In this document: piece by piece, positions 24,877 through 32,358 of the stretch | Layout of the letters: every line of letters starts with the position of its first letter | Numbering within the stretch: position 1 is the stretch's first letter | Assembly (NCBI GenBank): GCA_964640325.1 | Contig: CAZXID010000005.1 | Coordinates: 1-64,000, forward strand | Origin: DAOQAU01 sp964640325 | GTDB taxonomy: Bacteria > Cyanobacteriota > Vampirovibrionia > Gastranaerophilales > Gastranaerophilaceae | Direction of reading: 5' to 3' | DNA: 64,000 nucleotides | Made by a program: the position numbers and the translations under genes | The notes under the pieces: model-generated | Databases searched by the model: none | Told to the model about the DNA's origin: nothing | The model's input: only the letters and a program-made list of their open reading frames with translations

Positions 24877-26475
24877 ATGTATAACTTCCAAAAAACAAAT
24901 AACGAGTGCAGCGAATGTCTCAGTAGAGGGATTTGTTCAGATAGTCCAATTCTGTCTTCTTTGCAGGAAGTAATTTTGTTGTATTTAAAAGAACTTTCAT
25001 TTTATCTTATTAAGTTAAAAGAATTTGGTGTAAAAAATGAGCAGATTAAAGAAACCGTTATTTATGCGCTCGGGAATTTGGCTCTGTCTGTGGAATACAA
25101 TCAACAGCAGTTCATGGAACTTACGAATAAATTAAATGATTATGTCGTGGAATCAAAAACCATTTATAAGAATTTTTGTGAAAAAAACAGTATGGATATA
25201 GAGTCAATAAAAACTTACTTTAAACATCATAAAAATATTTATCTTAATGATGCGATAAAGCGTGGCGAAAAATATTTTCTCAAAAAAACAGAATTATTAA
25301 CTCCGAACCAAAAATCTCTTTTTGACATTATGGTTTTTTTAATAAAAAGCATGAGTATAAAGTTGATGGAGTTAAGAAGGCTGGGCAAAGATCACGAACA
25401 GGGATATTATGCAATTTTATTTTTGTTATCCTCAATTAATGTGACAAATTTTTCACAGGAGCAAACAAAAAAGGCTATAGATGATGTTTTAGATACTTAT
25501 TATGATATTCTCAGAACAATTTTTTATACTCAAAATGAGCTTTACGGTCCAATAAGACAGACCGAAGTAGCATTCAGCGCACAACTCGGTAAAGCGATTT
25601 TGGTTTCAGGCTCTGATTTTAATAAACTTGAAAGAGTTTTAAAAGCCTGTGAAGGCAAAGAAATATGGGTATACACTCATGGGGTTGAAATGCTGTTTGC
25701 CCATGCATTTCCAAAATTGCAGTCGCACCCGAACCTTAAAGGACATTTTGGCTCTGGTTTTGACAGTTATATGATGGATTTTGCATCGTTTCCGGGGGCA
25801 ATTTTGATGACAAGGATTAATTTAGAAAAATCCGAATATTTATACAGAGGGCGTCTTTTTACTATGGATCCGGTCGCACCACCGGGGATTATTAAAATTG
25901 TTGACGGGGATTTTGAACCTTTGATTAAAGCCGCACTCGAATCAAGAGGTTTTAATAAGCTTATAAATAAACCTCCGATTAAGGTCGGGTTTTCTTATGA
26001 TGAAGTAGAAAAGAAAATGGCTGAAATAACCGATAAAATTTTAAACAAAGAAATAACACACATTTATATTGTGGGGCTTTTGAATTATCCTGTTTTGCAA
26101 AAGCAGTATTTTGAATCGTTTTTTGAATTTTTGCCAAGTGACTGTTACGCTATTTCACTCAGTTATAATAAAAACAGAGACAATGTTTATCATCTTGATA
26201 CGATTAACGATTATGTTTTATTTTATAAAATTTTAAAGGAAATTAAAGATAAAATTCCTTTGGATAAAGTACCTTTGAGTATATTTTTAACCAGATGTGA
26301 TAAGCATACAATTTCCAATTTGCTTTATTTAAGTCATCTGGGAATAAAAAATATTTATATGAGCAAGTGTTCGGCAAATGTAATTAATCCGACTCTTTTT
26401 AATACAATAAAAGAAGTTTATGGAGTTAAAGAAATCTTCGATGCAAAAACAGATATTGAAGATACTCTGCGCTAA
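24877..26475 (+). CDS. Hybrid-cluster protein (Hcp) homologue lacking the hybrid-cluster ligands
   Basis: This 532-residue protein aligns over its length with hydroxylamine/NO reductase Hcp: YTHG-EM-L-AH (about 265), HFGSGFDS, FASFPGAILMT (about 302-312), PPGIIKI and a C-terminal SHLGIKNIYM. From the recalled Hcp sequence the cluster ligands are replaced: His of SGHD is Ser, the Cys of TSNC is Asn, the Cys of LGGCD and of LACGKYR are non-Cys, the Cys of AGQCND is missing, and the Glu of SWFEQK is Asp. The N-terminal 4Fe-4S motif keeps three Cys (11, 14, 20). It probably does not carry the hybrid cluster. Start follows GAGGTG. Confidence 0.75.
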   Translation: MYNFQKTNNECSECLSRGICSDSPILSSLQEVILLYLKELSFYLIKLKEFGVKNEQIKETVIYALGNLALSVEYNQQQFMELTNKLNDYVVESKTIYKNFCEKNSMDIESIKTYFKHHKNIYLNDAIKRGEKYFLKKTELLTPNQKSLFDIMVFLIKSMSIKLMELRRLGKDHEQGYYAILFLLSSINVTNFSQEQTKKAIDDVLDTYYDILRTIFYTQNELYGPIRQTEVAFSAQLGKAILVSGSDFNKLERVLKACEGKEIWVYTHGVEMLFAHAFPKLQSHPNLKGHFGSGFDSYMMDFASFPGAILMTRINLEKSEYLYRGRLFTMDPVAPPGIIKIVDGDFEPLIKAALESRGFNKLINKPPIKVGFSYDEVEKKMAEITDKILNKEITHIYIVGLLNYPVLQKQYFESFFEFLPSDCYAISLSYNKNRDNVYHLDTINDYVLFYKILKEIKDKIPLDKVPLSIFLTRCDKHTISNLLYLSHLGIKNIYMSKCSANVINPTLFNTIKEVYGVKEIFDAKTDIEDTLR

Positions 26476-26480
26476 AAAAT

Positions 26481-27131
26481 TTATGTGTTAAAAATCCTAT
26501 CTCCCGCATCTCCCATACCCGGAACTATGTATCCGTGTTCGTTGAGGTGTGAATCTATTGCTGCGGTTATGATTTCAATTTCGGGATACTTTGAATGAAT
26601 ATTTTCAAGTCCTTCGGGCGCTGCAATTATACTTATAATTTTTATATTTTCTATTGGGATTTTTTTGTCCGCATAGAGCTTAATAGCCTCAAGAAGCGAG
26701 TTTCCTGTTGCCAGCATCGGATCTGTTATGAAAATATGAAATTTGTGGGCATCTTTAACCCTCATCGGCACTTTGTTGTAATACCATACCGGCTTTAAGG
26801 TTTTTTCGTCGCGATACATTCCTATGTGTCTTATGCAGGCTTGGGGTAAAATGTCAATGGCTTCATCGGTAAAAATTAATCCCGCTCTTAAAATCGGTGA
26901 AATGATTATATTTATATCAGGGTCAATGGTTTGTGCCTTAAATGAGGTTAAAGGTGTTGCAATGGTTTTTTCTATCAGCGGAAGTCCTTTTGCCGCTTCA
27001 TATAAAAGAACCCGCGTAATTTTTCTTGTCGCTATTCTTACTCCCTGACAATCTGTATTTTTATCCCGCATTGTGCATAAATTTTGAAGAATTACAGGGT
27101 TATTTATTATTCTTATTTTTTCCGTATTCAT
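26481..27131 (-). CDS. upp: Uracil phosphoribosyltransferase
   Basis: This 216-residue enzyme makes UMP from uracil and PRPP in pyrimidine salvage. The PRPP loop is FITDPMLATGNS and the uracil-binding end is YIVPGMGDAGDR, both diagnostic. SPILRAGL is the conserved middle motif. It overlaps the upstream MCE gene by 32 bases on the same strand, so the two are co-transcribed, an unusual pairing. It is convergent with the Hcp-like gene, with only 5 bases between. Confidence 0.95.
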   Translation of the reverse strand: MNTEKIRIINNPVILQNLCTMRDKNTDCQGVRIATRKITRVLLYEAAKGLPLIEKTIATPLTSFKAQTIDPDINIIISPILRAGLIFTDEAIDILPQACIRHIGMYRDEKTLKPVWYYNKVPMRVKDAHKFHIFITDPMLATGNSLLEAIKLYADKKIPIENIKIISIIAAPEGLENIHSKYPEIEIITAAIDSHLNEHGYIVPGMGDAGDRIFNT

Positions 27132-27744
27132 TGTTTATATCCTTTATTTTGCATTTTTCACATTTTTCTGTGGCATTATCAATCCATTTGCCGGATAAAA
27201 TTAATATTTGGTTTATCGTAAGTCCTTTATTTTCAATTTTTTCATTGTTATATTTTATAATTCCTACCTGATCCATAAAATTAGAGATAGTATAAGTTAT
27301 TCCGATAATCTTGTCAAACATATCGTTTAGCAAGCCTAAAGAATCATGAATTCTTTTTGGAGGCATTGGGACTATAAATTTTTCGGATAAAAATTTATTT
27401 TCTGTTTTTGGGGCATACAATTCCAGAGATTTTGAGCCGCCCAGCCCCGTAAATTCAACCGTTGCATTAGAGCCTTGAGGTATTTTCATATTTTTTTCGG
27501 TGATTACAAATTTTACATAAACATCTTCGCCCACAATGTTTATCTGGTTTATGTATCCGACTTGAATCCCCATTAACCTGACCGGAGAGCCGACAATCAA
27601 TCCGTCAACATCGGGCAAAAATATTTGATAAGTGTTAAAGTGCTTGCGGTAATTGTATTTTGCAAACATTATTGAGCCTGCTATTACAAAAAGAACAAGC
27701 AGCCAGATAAAAAGCTCTGCTATCCAAACAAGTCGTTTTTTCAT
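27100..27744 (-). CDS. MCE/MlaD-domain membrane protein
   Basis: This 214-residue protein has one N-terminal membrane helix (WLLVLFVIAGSIMFAKY) and an MCE domain (about 40-120) with GLIVGSPVRLMGIQVGYI and a GLGGSKSLEL segment. MCE proteins form rings that carry lipids between inner and outer membranes. The usual permease and ATPase partners are not adjacent. The C-terminus holds a CEKC pair and a Lys/Asn tail that overlaps upp. TATAAT (minus strand 27751-27756) ends six bases before the ATG, with no ribosome site. Confidence 0.8.
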   Translation of the reverse strand: MKKRLVWIAELFIWLLVLFVIAGSIMFAKYNYRKHFNTYQIFLPDVDGLIVGSPVRLMGIQVGYINQINIVGEDVYVKFVITEKNMKIPQGSNATVEFTGLGGSKSLELYAPKTENKFLSEKFIVPMPPKRIHDSLGLLNDMFDKIIGITYTISNFMDQVGIIKYNNEKIENKGLTINQILILSGKWIDNATEKCEKCKIKDINNEYGKNKNNK

Positions 27745-27750
27745 ATTTTT

Positions 27751-27756
27751 ATTATA
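27751..27756 (-). promoter_or_regulatory. -10 box for the leaderless MCE gene
   Basis: On the minus strand TATAAT is followed by AAAAAT and then the ATG at 27744, exactly six bases. The -35 is weak and there is no ribosome site. Confidence 0.55.
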
Positions 27757-27789
27757 TAACAGTTACATAAATAGTGAAAATATGTAACA

Positions 27790-27818
27790 TTGACTAATAA
27801 ATTTTTGTATTGTATTAT
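27790..27818 (+). promoter_or_regulatory. Promoter of the omega-like gene
   Basis: TTGACT (27790-27795), a 17-base spacer and TATTAT (27813-27818) make a good promoter, divergent from the MCE gene. The ribosome site AAGG lies upstream of the ATG. Confidence 0.65.
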
Positions 27819-27849
27819 TTATGTAGCAAGGAAAATAAAGGATTTAAAA

Positions 27850-28089
27850 ATGGAACAAATAATCAAAGTAGCGTGGGATTTAAACGAAAATACAGAAAAC
27901 AGGTATCAATTGGTTTATGAAATTGCAGAGCTTGCAAAAAAATTGGTTGATGAAACTCAGGCAAAAAAAACACGTGAAGAGTTCGGTTTTGACGAATATT
28001 ACGAAAGTTCTTATAAAAAAGAAAACCCCGTAGAGCATGCTATTATGGTAAAAGCATCCGAGGCAGATGACAACAGACTGGTCGGATAA
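27850..28089 (+). CDS. RNA polymerase omega-subunit-like protein
   Basis: This 79-residue protein begins at ATG 27850; the in-frame sequence to 27790 is promoter. ENRYQLVYEIAELAKKL followed by a short variable link and NPVEHAIMVKASE matches the RpoZ layout (RY.LV...A..A, then P...A). Omega wraps the beta-prime C-terminus and helps polymerase assembly. The fit is by pattern only and the protein is short, so the assignment is probable rather than certain. Confidence 0.6.
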   Translation: MEQIIKVAWDLNENTENRYQLVYEIAELAKKLVDETQAKKTREEFGFDEYYESSYKKENPVEHAIMVKASEADDNRLVG

Positions 28090-28255
28090 TTGGCTGAATA
28101 GGTTAACAGCTGAAAAGGTGAAAAGTTATAGGAAATCACGTCATTGCTAGCGAATAAAGTGAGCGAAGCAACCCAAAAAACAATCTGCTTTCTTGATTTA
28201 TTGCTATCTCATCTTCTATTTACTATTCCCTATTCCTTTATTTGTCATTTATTGC
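28090..28255. repeat. Tandem octamers, REP-like element and heptamers
   Basis: The gap holds GGCTGAAT-type octamers (28092-28127), a palindromic unit GTCATTGCTAGCG...GCGAAGCAAC (28140-28173) and ATTTACT/ATTCCCT heptamers (28218-28236). The middle unit resembles an extragenic repeat common in many bacteria (recalled, not searched). Confidence 0.5.
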
Positions 28256-28261
28256 TATAAT
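28256..28261 (+). promoter_or_regulatory. -10 box for leaderless pnp
   Basis: TATAAT is followed by GATTTT and the ATG at 28268, exactly six bases. There is no ribosome site. Confidence 0.6.
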
Positions 28262-28267
28262 GATTTT

Positions 28268-29068
28268 ATGCAAAAAACTCTTGATTTTATTAACGAAAAA
28301 ACAAATAATTTTCAGCCTGAAATAGGTATTATTTTAGGTTCAGGGTTGGGCGATTTTGCTTCTGGATTGGAAAGTATAAATATTCCGTATTCGGAAATTC
28401 CCGATTTTGAATCTTCCACCGTGCAAGGGCATAAAGGTCAGCTTGTTTTTGCCCGAATTTGCGGTAAAAAAGTTGTTATGATGCAGGGAAGATCCCATTT
28501 TTATGAAGGACATCCTATGCAAAAAATCACTTTTCCCATAAAAGTGATGAAAAAACTGGGTGTTAAAACTCTAATTGTGACTAATGCCTCAGGTGCCGCG
28601 CATAAAAAGCTTAAGCCCGGCGAATTTATGCTGATAACTGATCATATAAATAACTTGGGTACAAATCCGCTTATCGGGCAAAATGACGAAACACTTGGCG
28701 AAAGATTTCCTGATATGAGCCAAATTTATAAGAAAAAACTTATTGATATAGCCCAAATCGCAGCAAAAGAAGTTAAAATTAAAATCAAAAAAGGAGTTTA
28801 TGTGGCAAGTTCTGGCCCCAGCTATGAAACACCTGCAGAGGTTAGAATGTGGGCAAAGTTAGGTGCTGATGCTGTTGGGATGTCAACTGTGCCTGAGGCA
28901 ATTGTTGCAAATTATTGCGGGATAGATGTTTTGGGCATAAGCTGCATTACCAATTACGCGGCAGGTGTTAGTGATTCAAAGCTTTCTCATAATGAGGTCA
29001 TTGAAACGGCAAATGTCGTTAAAAGTAAATTTAAACAGTTGCTTTTGAAAATATTGGAAAAAATTTAA
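28268..29068 (+). CDS. Purine nucleoside phosphorylase
   Basis: This 266-residue trimeric-type PNP splits purine nucleosides with phosphate into base and ribose-1-phosphate. Motifs: IILGSGLGDF (phosphate loop), GRSHFYEGH, VTNASGA, SSGPSYETPAEVRM and GADAVGMSTVPEAIVA. The long upstream frame to 28193 runs through repeats; MQKTLDF at 28268 is the family start. It fits purine salvage alongside upp nearby. Its stop overlaps the convergent trxB end by 4 bases. Confidence 0.93.
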   Translation: MQKTLDFINEKTNNFQPEIGIILGSGLGDFASGLESINIPYSEIPDFESSTVQGHKGQLVFARICGKKVVMMQGRSHFYEGHPMQKITFPIKVMKKLGVKTLIVTNASGAAHKKLKPGEFMLITDHINNLGTNPLIGQNDETLGERFPDMSQIYKKKLIDIAQIAAKEVKIKIKKGVYVASSGPSYETPAEVRMWAKLGADAVGMSTVPEAIVANYCGIDVLGISCITNYAAGVSDSKLSHNEVIETANVVKSKFKQLLLKILEKI

Positions 29069-30003
29069 ACCATAATTTCAGAAAGGGTTTCCAGGTATTT
29101 TGTTGCAAAAACTGCGCCCACCGCTCCGTCTGAAGCCGCTGTGATTACCTGCCTGAGAGGGGTTTGTCTTATATCTCCGACTGCAAAAACACCTGCAACA
29201 GAAGTTTGCATTCTTTCATCTGTTATGATAAATCCGTTTTCGTCCTGTTTGATTTGACCTTCAAAACCTTCAACATTAGGGCTGAATCCTATATAAGGGA
29301 ATACTCCGCTTACTTCAAGGTTTGTAGTTTTGTTTGTTTTTACATTTTTTAAAACAAGCGTGTTTACAAGATTATCTCCTAAAATTTCCAAAGGAATAGC
29401 ATCAAAAATAAATTCGATTTTATCATTTTTTAAGGCTCTTTCTTGAATAATTTTGTCCGCTCTGAGCGTATCGCGCCTGTGGACTATATAAACCTTTTGG
29501 GCAAATTTTGTTAAATACATTCCTTCTTCGACTGCTGCGTTGCCGCCGCCTATGACTGCAACTTTTTTATCTTTATAAAATGCCCCGTCGCAAACCGCGC
29601 AGTAGCTGACGCCTCTTCCTAAAAATTCTTTTTCGCCGCTGATTCCAAGTTTTTTTGATTTTGCGCCTGTCGCAAGAATTACTGTTTTTGCTTTAAAATT
29701 TGCTTCTTTGGTTTGAATTATTTTAACTTGTGCCGTCAGGTCTATTTTATCTATTTCCTGCATAGGGAATTTTTTTACATCAAATCTGTCAACGTGTTTT
29801 TCAAAATTTTCCATCAAGTCAAATCCGTCTATAAGTCCGAATCCCGGATAATTTTCTAGTTCAAGATAATTTGTAGGTTGTCCGCCCAGCATGCTTGTAT
29901 CTATAATAGCAGTAGAAGATGCTCCTCTTGCAGCATAAATCGCCGCGGAAAGTCCTGCAGGCCCGCCTCCTAATATTACCGTATCAAATTCATAAGTTTT
30001 CAT
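29065..30003 (-). CDS. trxB: Thioredoxin reductase
   Basis: This 312-residue FAD/NADPH enzyme reduces thioredoxin. It has the FAD loop GGGPAGLSAA, the redox pair in CAVCDGAFYKDK, the NADPH loop GGGNAAVEE and the closing GVFAVGDIR. Start ATG 30003 follows GAGAGG; five extra upstream codons are less likely. It is cytoplasmic. It shares its strand with the secreted protein and GT2 genes upstream, 25 bases away, so it may be their operon partner. Confidence 0.95.
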   Translation of the reverse strand: MKTYEFDTVILGGGPAGLSAAIYAARGASSTAIIDTSMLGGQPTNYLELENYPGFGLIDGFDLMENFEKHVDRFDVKKFPMQEIDKIDLTAQVKIIQTKEANFKAKTVILATGAKSKKLGISGEKEFLGRGVSYCAVCDGAFYKDKKVAVIGGGNAAVEEGMYLTKFAQKVYIVHRRDTLRADKIIQERALKNDKIEFIFDAIPLEILGDNLVNTLVLKNVKTNKTTNLEVSGVFPYIGFSPNVEGFEGQIKQDENGFIITDERMQTSVAGVFAVGDIRQTPLRQVITAASDGAVGAVFATKYLETLSEIMV

Positions 30004-30028
30004 CTTTTTTCCTCTCACTTCTCACCGC

Positions 30029-30529
30029 TTATTTTACGCTTGAACCTGCGATTTTTTCACCAACCAGCTTGTAAGTTGCTCTTTCGCTTTTTATAACTGA
30101 TTTGTCAATATCTGAAATTGTTTCCAACAAAAGGGTATTAACTCCTTCAAAGCTGTCTTTACCCAAGTTTAATTCTACTATATCCGTCAACTTTTTACCA
30201 TCAAAATCGCCGATTTTTTTAAATTTTATTAATTTATCGTTTACCTCATTAATCTCTATCGATGCTTTTGCTCCCGAAAAAGGGTTTTCTAAGGTTAAGA
30301 CGTTACCTTCTCTTGATAAGTTCCATAAATCAATTGTAGAAGGTTTGAATGTTTCCTGACTGTTTGTCAGAACTCTGGTTGAGCTTACCCGCCAAGTCCC
30401 GTAGAGCATGTCGGGCACTCTGTCAATGACAGAAATTCCTGTTTTTAGCGTGTAAGACCGGTCGGCAACTGCAATTTGTGCAGTAAATGCAGTTAAAATA
30501 ATTATAAGCGCAGTAAGTCTTTTAAACAT
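30029..30529 (-). CDS. Secreted protein of unknown function
   Basis: This 166-residue protein has a clear signal peptide (MFKRLTALIIILTAFTAQIAVA, cleavage after AVA). The mature part is beta-rich with MLYGTWRVSSTRV and a NVLTLENPFSGAKASIEI segment, as in lipocalin-like or small beta-barrel domains, but it is not recognised. A ribosome site AAAGGA precedes the start, which overlaps the GT2 end by 28 bases. Confidence 0.7.
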   Translation of the reverse strand: MFKRLTALIIILTAFTAQIAVADRSYTLKTGISVIDRVPDMLYGTWRVSSTRVLTNSQETFKPSTIDLWNLSREGNVLTLENPFSGAKASIEINEVNDKLIKFKKIGDFDGKKLTDIVELNLGKDSFEGVNTLLLETISDIDKSVIKSERATYKLVGEKIAGSSVK

Positions 30530-31389
30530 TTTTTCCTTTTAGATAGTATATTAATTATTTTTTCCGGAATTTCAAATTCTTGTGGAATAATTTCTTTTAG
30601 TTTTTCCATACAACAGATTTTAAATCTTTTGAGAGCCTCTGTAAGTTTGGAATAGTATTTTTCGCAATTGAGATTATCTTTATATTTATTAAAAAGGTAG
30701 AAAAGTTCATATATTTCAACATTTTTATTGTTTTGGCAGAAATTTGTTATTTGTGCCTGAGAAATTCCTACGTTAATTAAAACTTCGTTTAAAAAAGCAA
30801 TTTTGTTGTTTTTTGTGAGAACTTTTATATAAAAATCTATGTCAACGAGCCATTTTAGATTTTCGTCAAAGAGTAAATTGTTTTTGTTTTTGAAAATAAC
30901 CACGCTTGGCGAACCGATTCTGTTACACATATAAAGTTCAAAAGGATTTTTTTCTATTATTGAAACATATTTTTCCGCCCGTCTGGTCTTAATTTTTTTT
31001 GTTTCAATATCAAAATTGACACTTTTTGCATAACCGAAGTCGCATTGGGGGTTCTTGTCCATTAATTCTATAAATTTTTGCAGAGAATTTTCATCCGCAA
31101 ACCAGTCATCATGATGGAGAATTTTTATATATTCGCCTTGCGCTTTTTTAATTCCTTCGTTCCAATTTTTCGGGGCACCGAGTTTTTGCGGGTTCTTAAA
31201 ATATTTTATCCTCTCATCATTTAAAAGCGCTGCGTATATTTTTATATCATCGTTGTCCGAATCATCGGTTATAATGATTTCAAAATTACAGAAGGTTTGG
31301 CTTAAGACAGAATTGAGAGTTCTCTTAAAGCTTTCTAAATTATTATAGGTGGGTATTGTAACTGAAACTTTTATTTTAAAATCTTCCAT
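30502..31389 (-). CDS. GT2-family glycosyltransferase
   Basis: This 295-residue GT-A enzyme has VSVTIPTYNN at the start, a donor motif IITDDSDND, GAPKNWNEGIKKAQGEYIKILHHDDW (the HHDDW carries the metal-binding Asp pair) and a glycan-specific C-terminus. It is cytoplasmic. TATAGT (minus 31396-31401) ends six bases before its ATG and there is no ribosome site. It is divergent from another GT2 gene at 31453, with only 63 bases between. Confidence 0.88.
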   Translation of the reverse strand: MEDFKIKVSVTIPTYNNLESFKRTLNSVLSQTFCNFEIIITDDSDNDDIKIYAALLNDERIKYFKNPQKLGAPKNWNEGIKKAQGEYIKILHHDDWFADENSLQKFIELMDKNPQCDFGYAKSVNFDIETKKIKTRRAEKYVSIIEKNPFELYMCNRIGSPSVVIFKNKNNLLFDENLKWLVDIDFYIKVLTKNNKIAFLNEVLINVGISQAQITNFCQNNKNVEIYELFYLFNKYKDNLNCEKYYSKLTEALKRFKICCMEKLKEIIPQEFEIPEKIINILSKRKKCLKDLLRL

Positions 31390-31395
31390 ATAAAT

Positions 31396-31446
31396 ACTAT
31401 ATTACAAAAACACATAATTGACTTACTTTTTATTTTTAAATATTAT
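31396..31446. promoter_or_regulatory. Divergent leaderless promoters for two GT2 genes
   Basis: Plus strand: TTGACT (31418-31423), 17 bases, TATTAT (31441-31446), six bases, ATG 31453. Minus strand: TATAGT (31396-31401), six bases, ATG 31389. Both lack ribosome sites. The plus-strand promoter is the best-formed of the leaderless set. Confidence 0.7.
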
Positions 31447-31452
31447 TATAGT

Positions 31453-32277
31453 ATGAACAAAAATGTTTCTGTTATCACCGCAAGTTACAATTATGCGGAC
31501 TTCCTAAAAGAGGCGATCGAAAGTGTTATCTCCCAGACTTATACAAACTGGGAGCTGATTGTTGTAGACGACGGGTCTTCGGATAATTCTGTTGAAGTTA
31601 TTAAAGAATTTTGCGCAAGAGATGAGCGCATAAAATTTTTTAGACACCTTGAGGGTGAAAACAGGGGGCTTAAAGAAACAATGCTGCTTGGAATCGAAAA
31701 AGCTTCAGGCGATTATATTGCTTTTTTGGAAAGCGATGACATTTGGGAGCCGAATTGTCTTGAAGAAAAGATTAAAATTGCACAGCAATATCCTGAGGCA
31801 AAAATAATTTTCAGCGATGTTGATCTTTTTGGCAATGAGGAAATAATAGAAGATTACGCAAGGTATTTTGAACTTAATGATAGAATTTTGTCTTCAAAAA
31901 AATATCCGGCTAATCTTTTTAGCGCTTTCAGTTTTCAAAATGTTATTCCGACGTTTTCATGTGCTATGGTTGAAGCTCAAACACTTAAAAAAGCAGACTT
32001 TAACCCTACCGTAGAAGCTTTTTTGGATCATTGGATCTGGGCACATTTGGCATATGAGAACAAAATTTATTATATAAACCAAAGGCTTACCCGTTGGAGA
32101 ATGCATACAACAAGCCTTGTCGGAAGACGTCAAAATAAAAACGAGAAACAATTTTTGTCTGACATATCAAAATCTTTTCAAAAAAAAGGTTTCAGGAAGC
32201 ACATGTTTTTCTGGAACAGGCACAGACATCCTAAAATTGAAAAGATTTTCAGAGGCTTGATGAGAAAGTTTGCTTAA
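31453..32277 (+). CDS. GT2-family glycosyltransferase
   Basis: This 274-residue GT-A enzyme has VITASYNYADFL, VVDDGSSDNS and LESDDIWEPN (metal-binding ESDD), then a WRMHTTSLVG segment near the acceptor site that is usual in the family. The C-terminus is basic and aromatic (RKHMFFWNRHRHPK), probably for membrane association. The start follows TATTAT by six bases. It likely acts in the same surface glycan as the divergent GT2. Confidence 0.9.
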   Translation: MNKNVSVITASYNYADFLKEAIESVISQTYTNWELIVVDDGSSDNSVEVIKEFCARDERIKFFRHLEGENRGLKETMLLGIEKASGDYIAFLESDDIWEPNCLEEKIKIAQQYPEAKIIFSDVDLFGNEEIIEDYARYFELNDRILSSKKYPANLFSAFSFQNVIPTFSCAMVEAQTLKKADFNPTVEAFLDHWIWAHLAYENKIYYINQRLTRWRMHTTSLVGRRQNKNEKQFLSDISKSFQKKGFRKHMFFWNRHRHPKIEKIFRGLMRKFA

Positions 32278-32358
32278 CCTTTTTAATGCCCGATTGGTTT
32301 ATTTTTTATTGATAATTAGTTGTGTTATTATGTAAAAAGTCAGATAAAGGGGTTTGGG

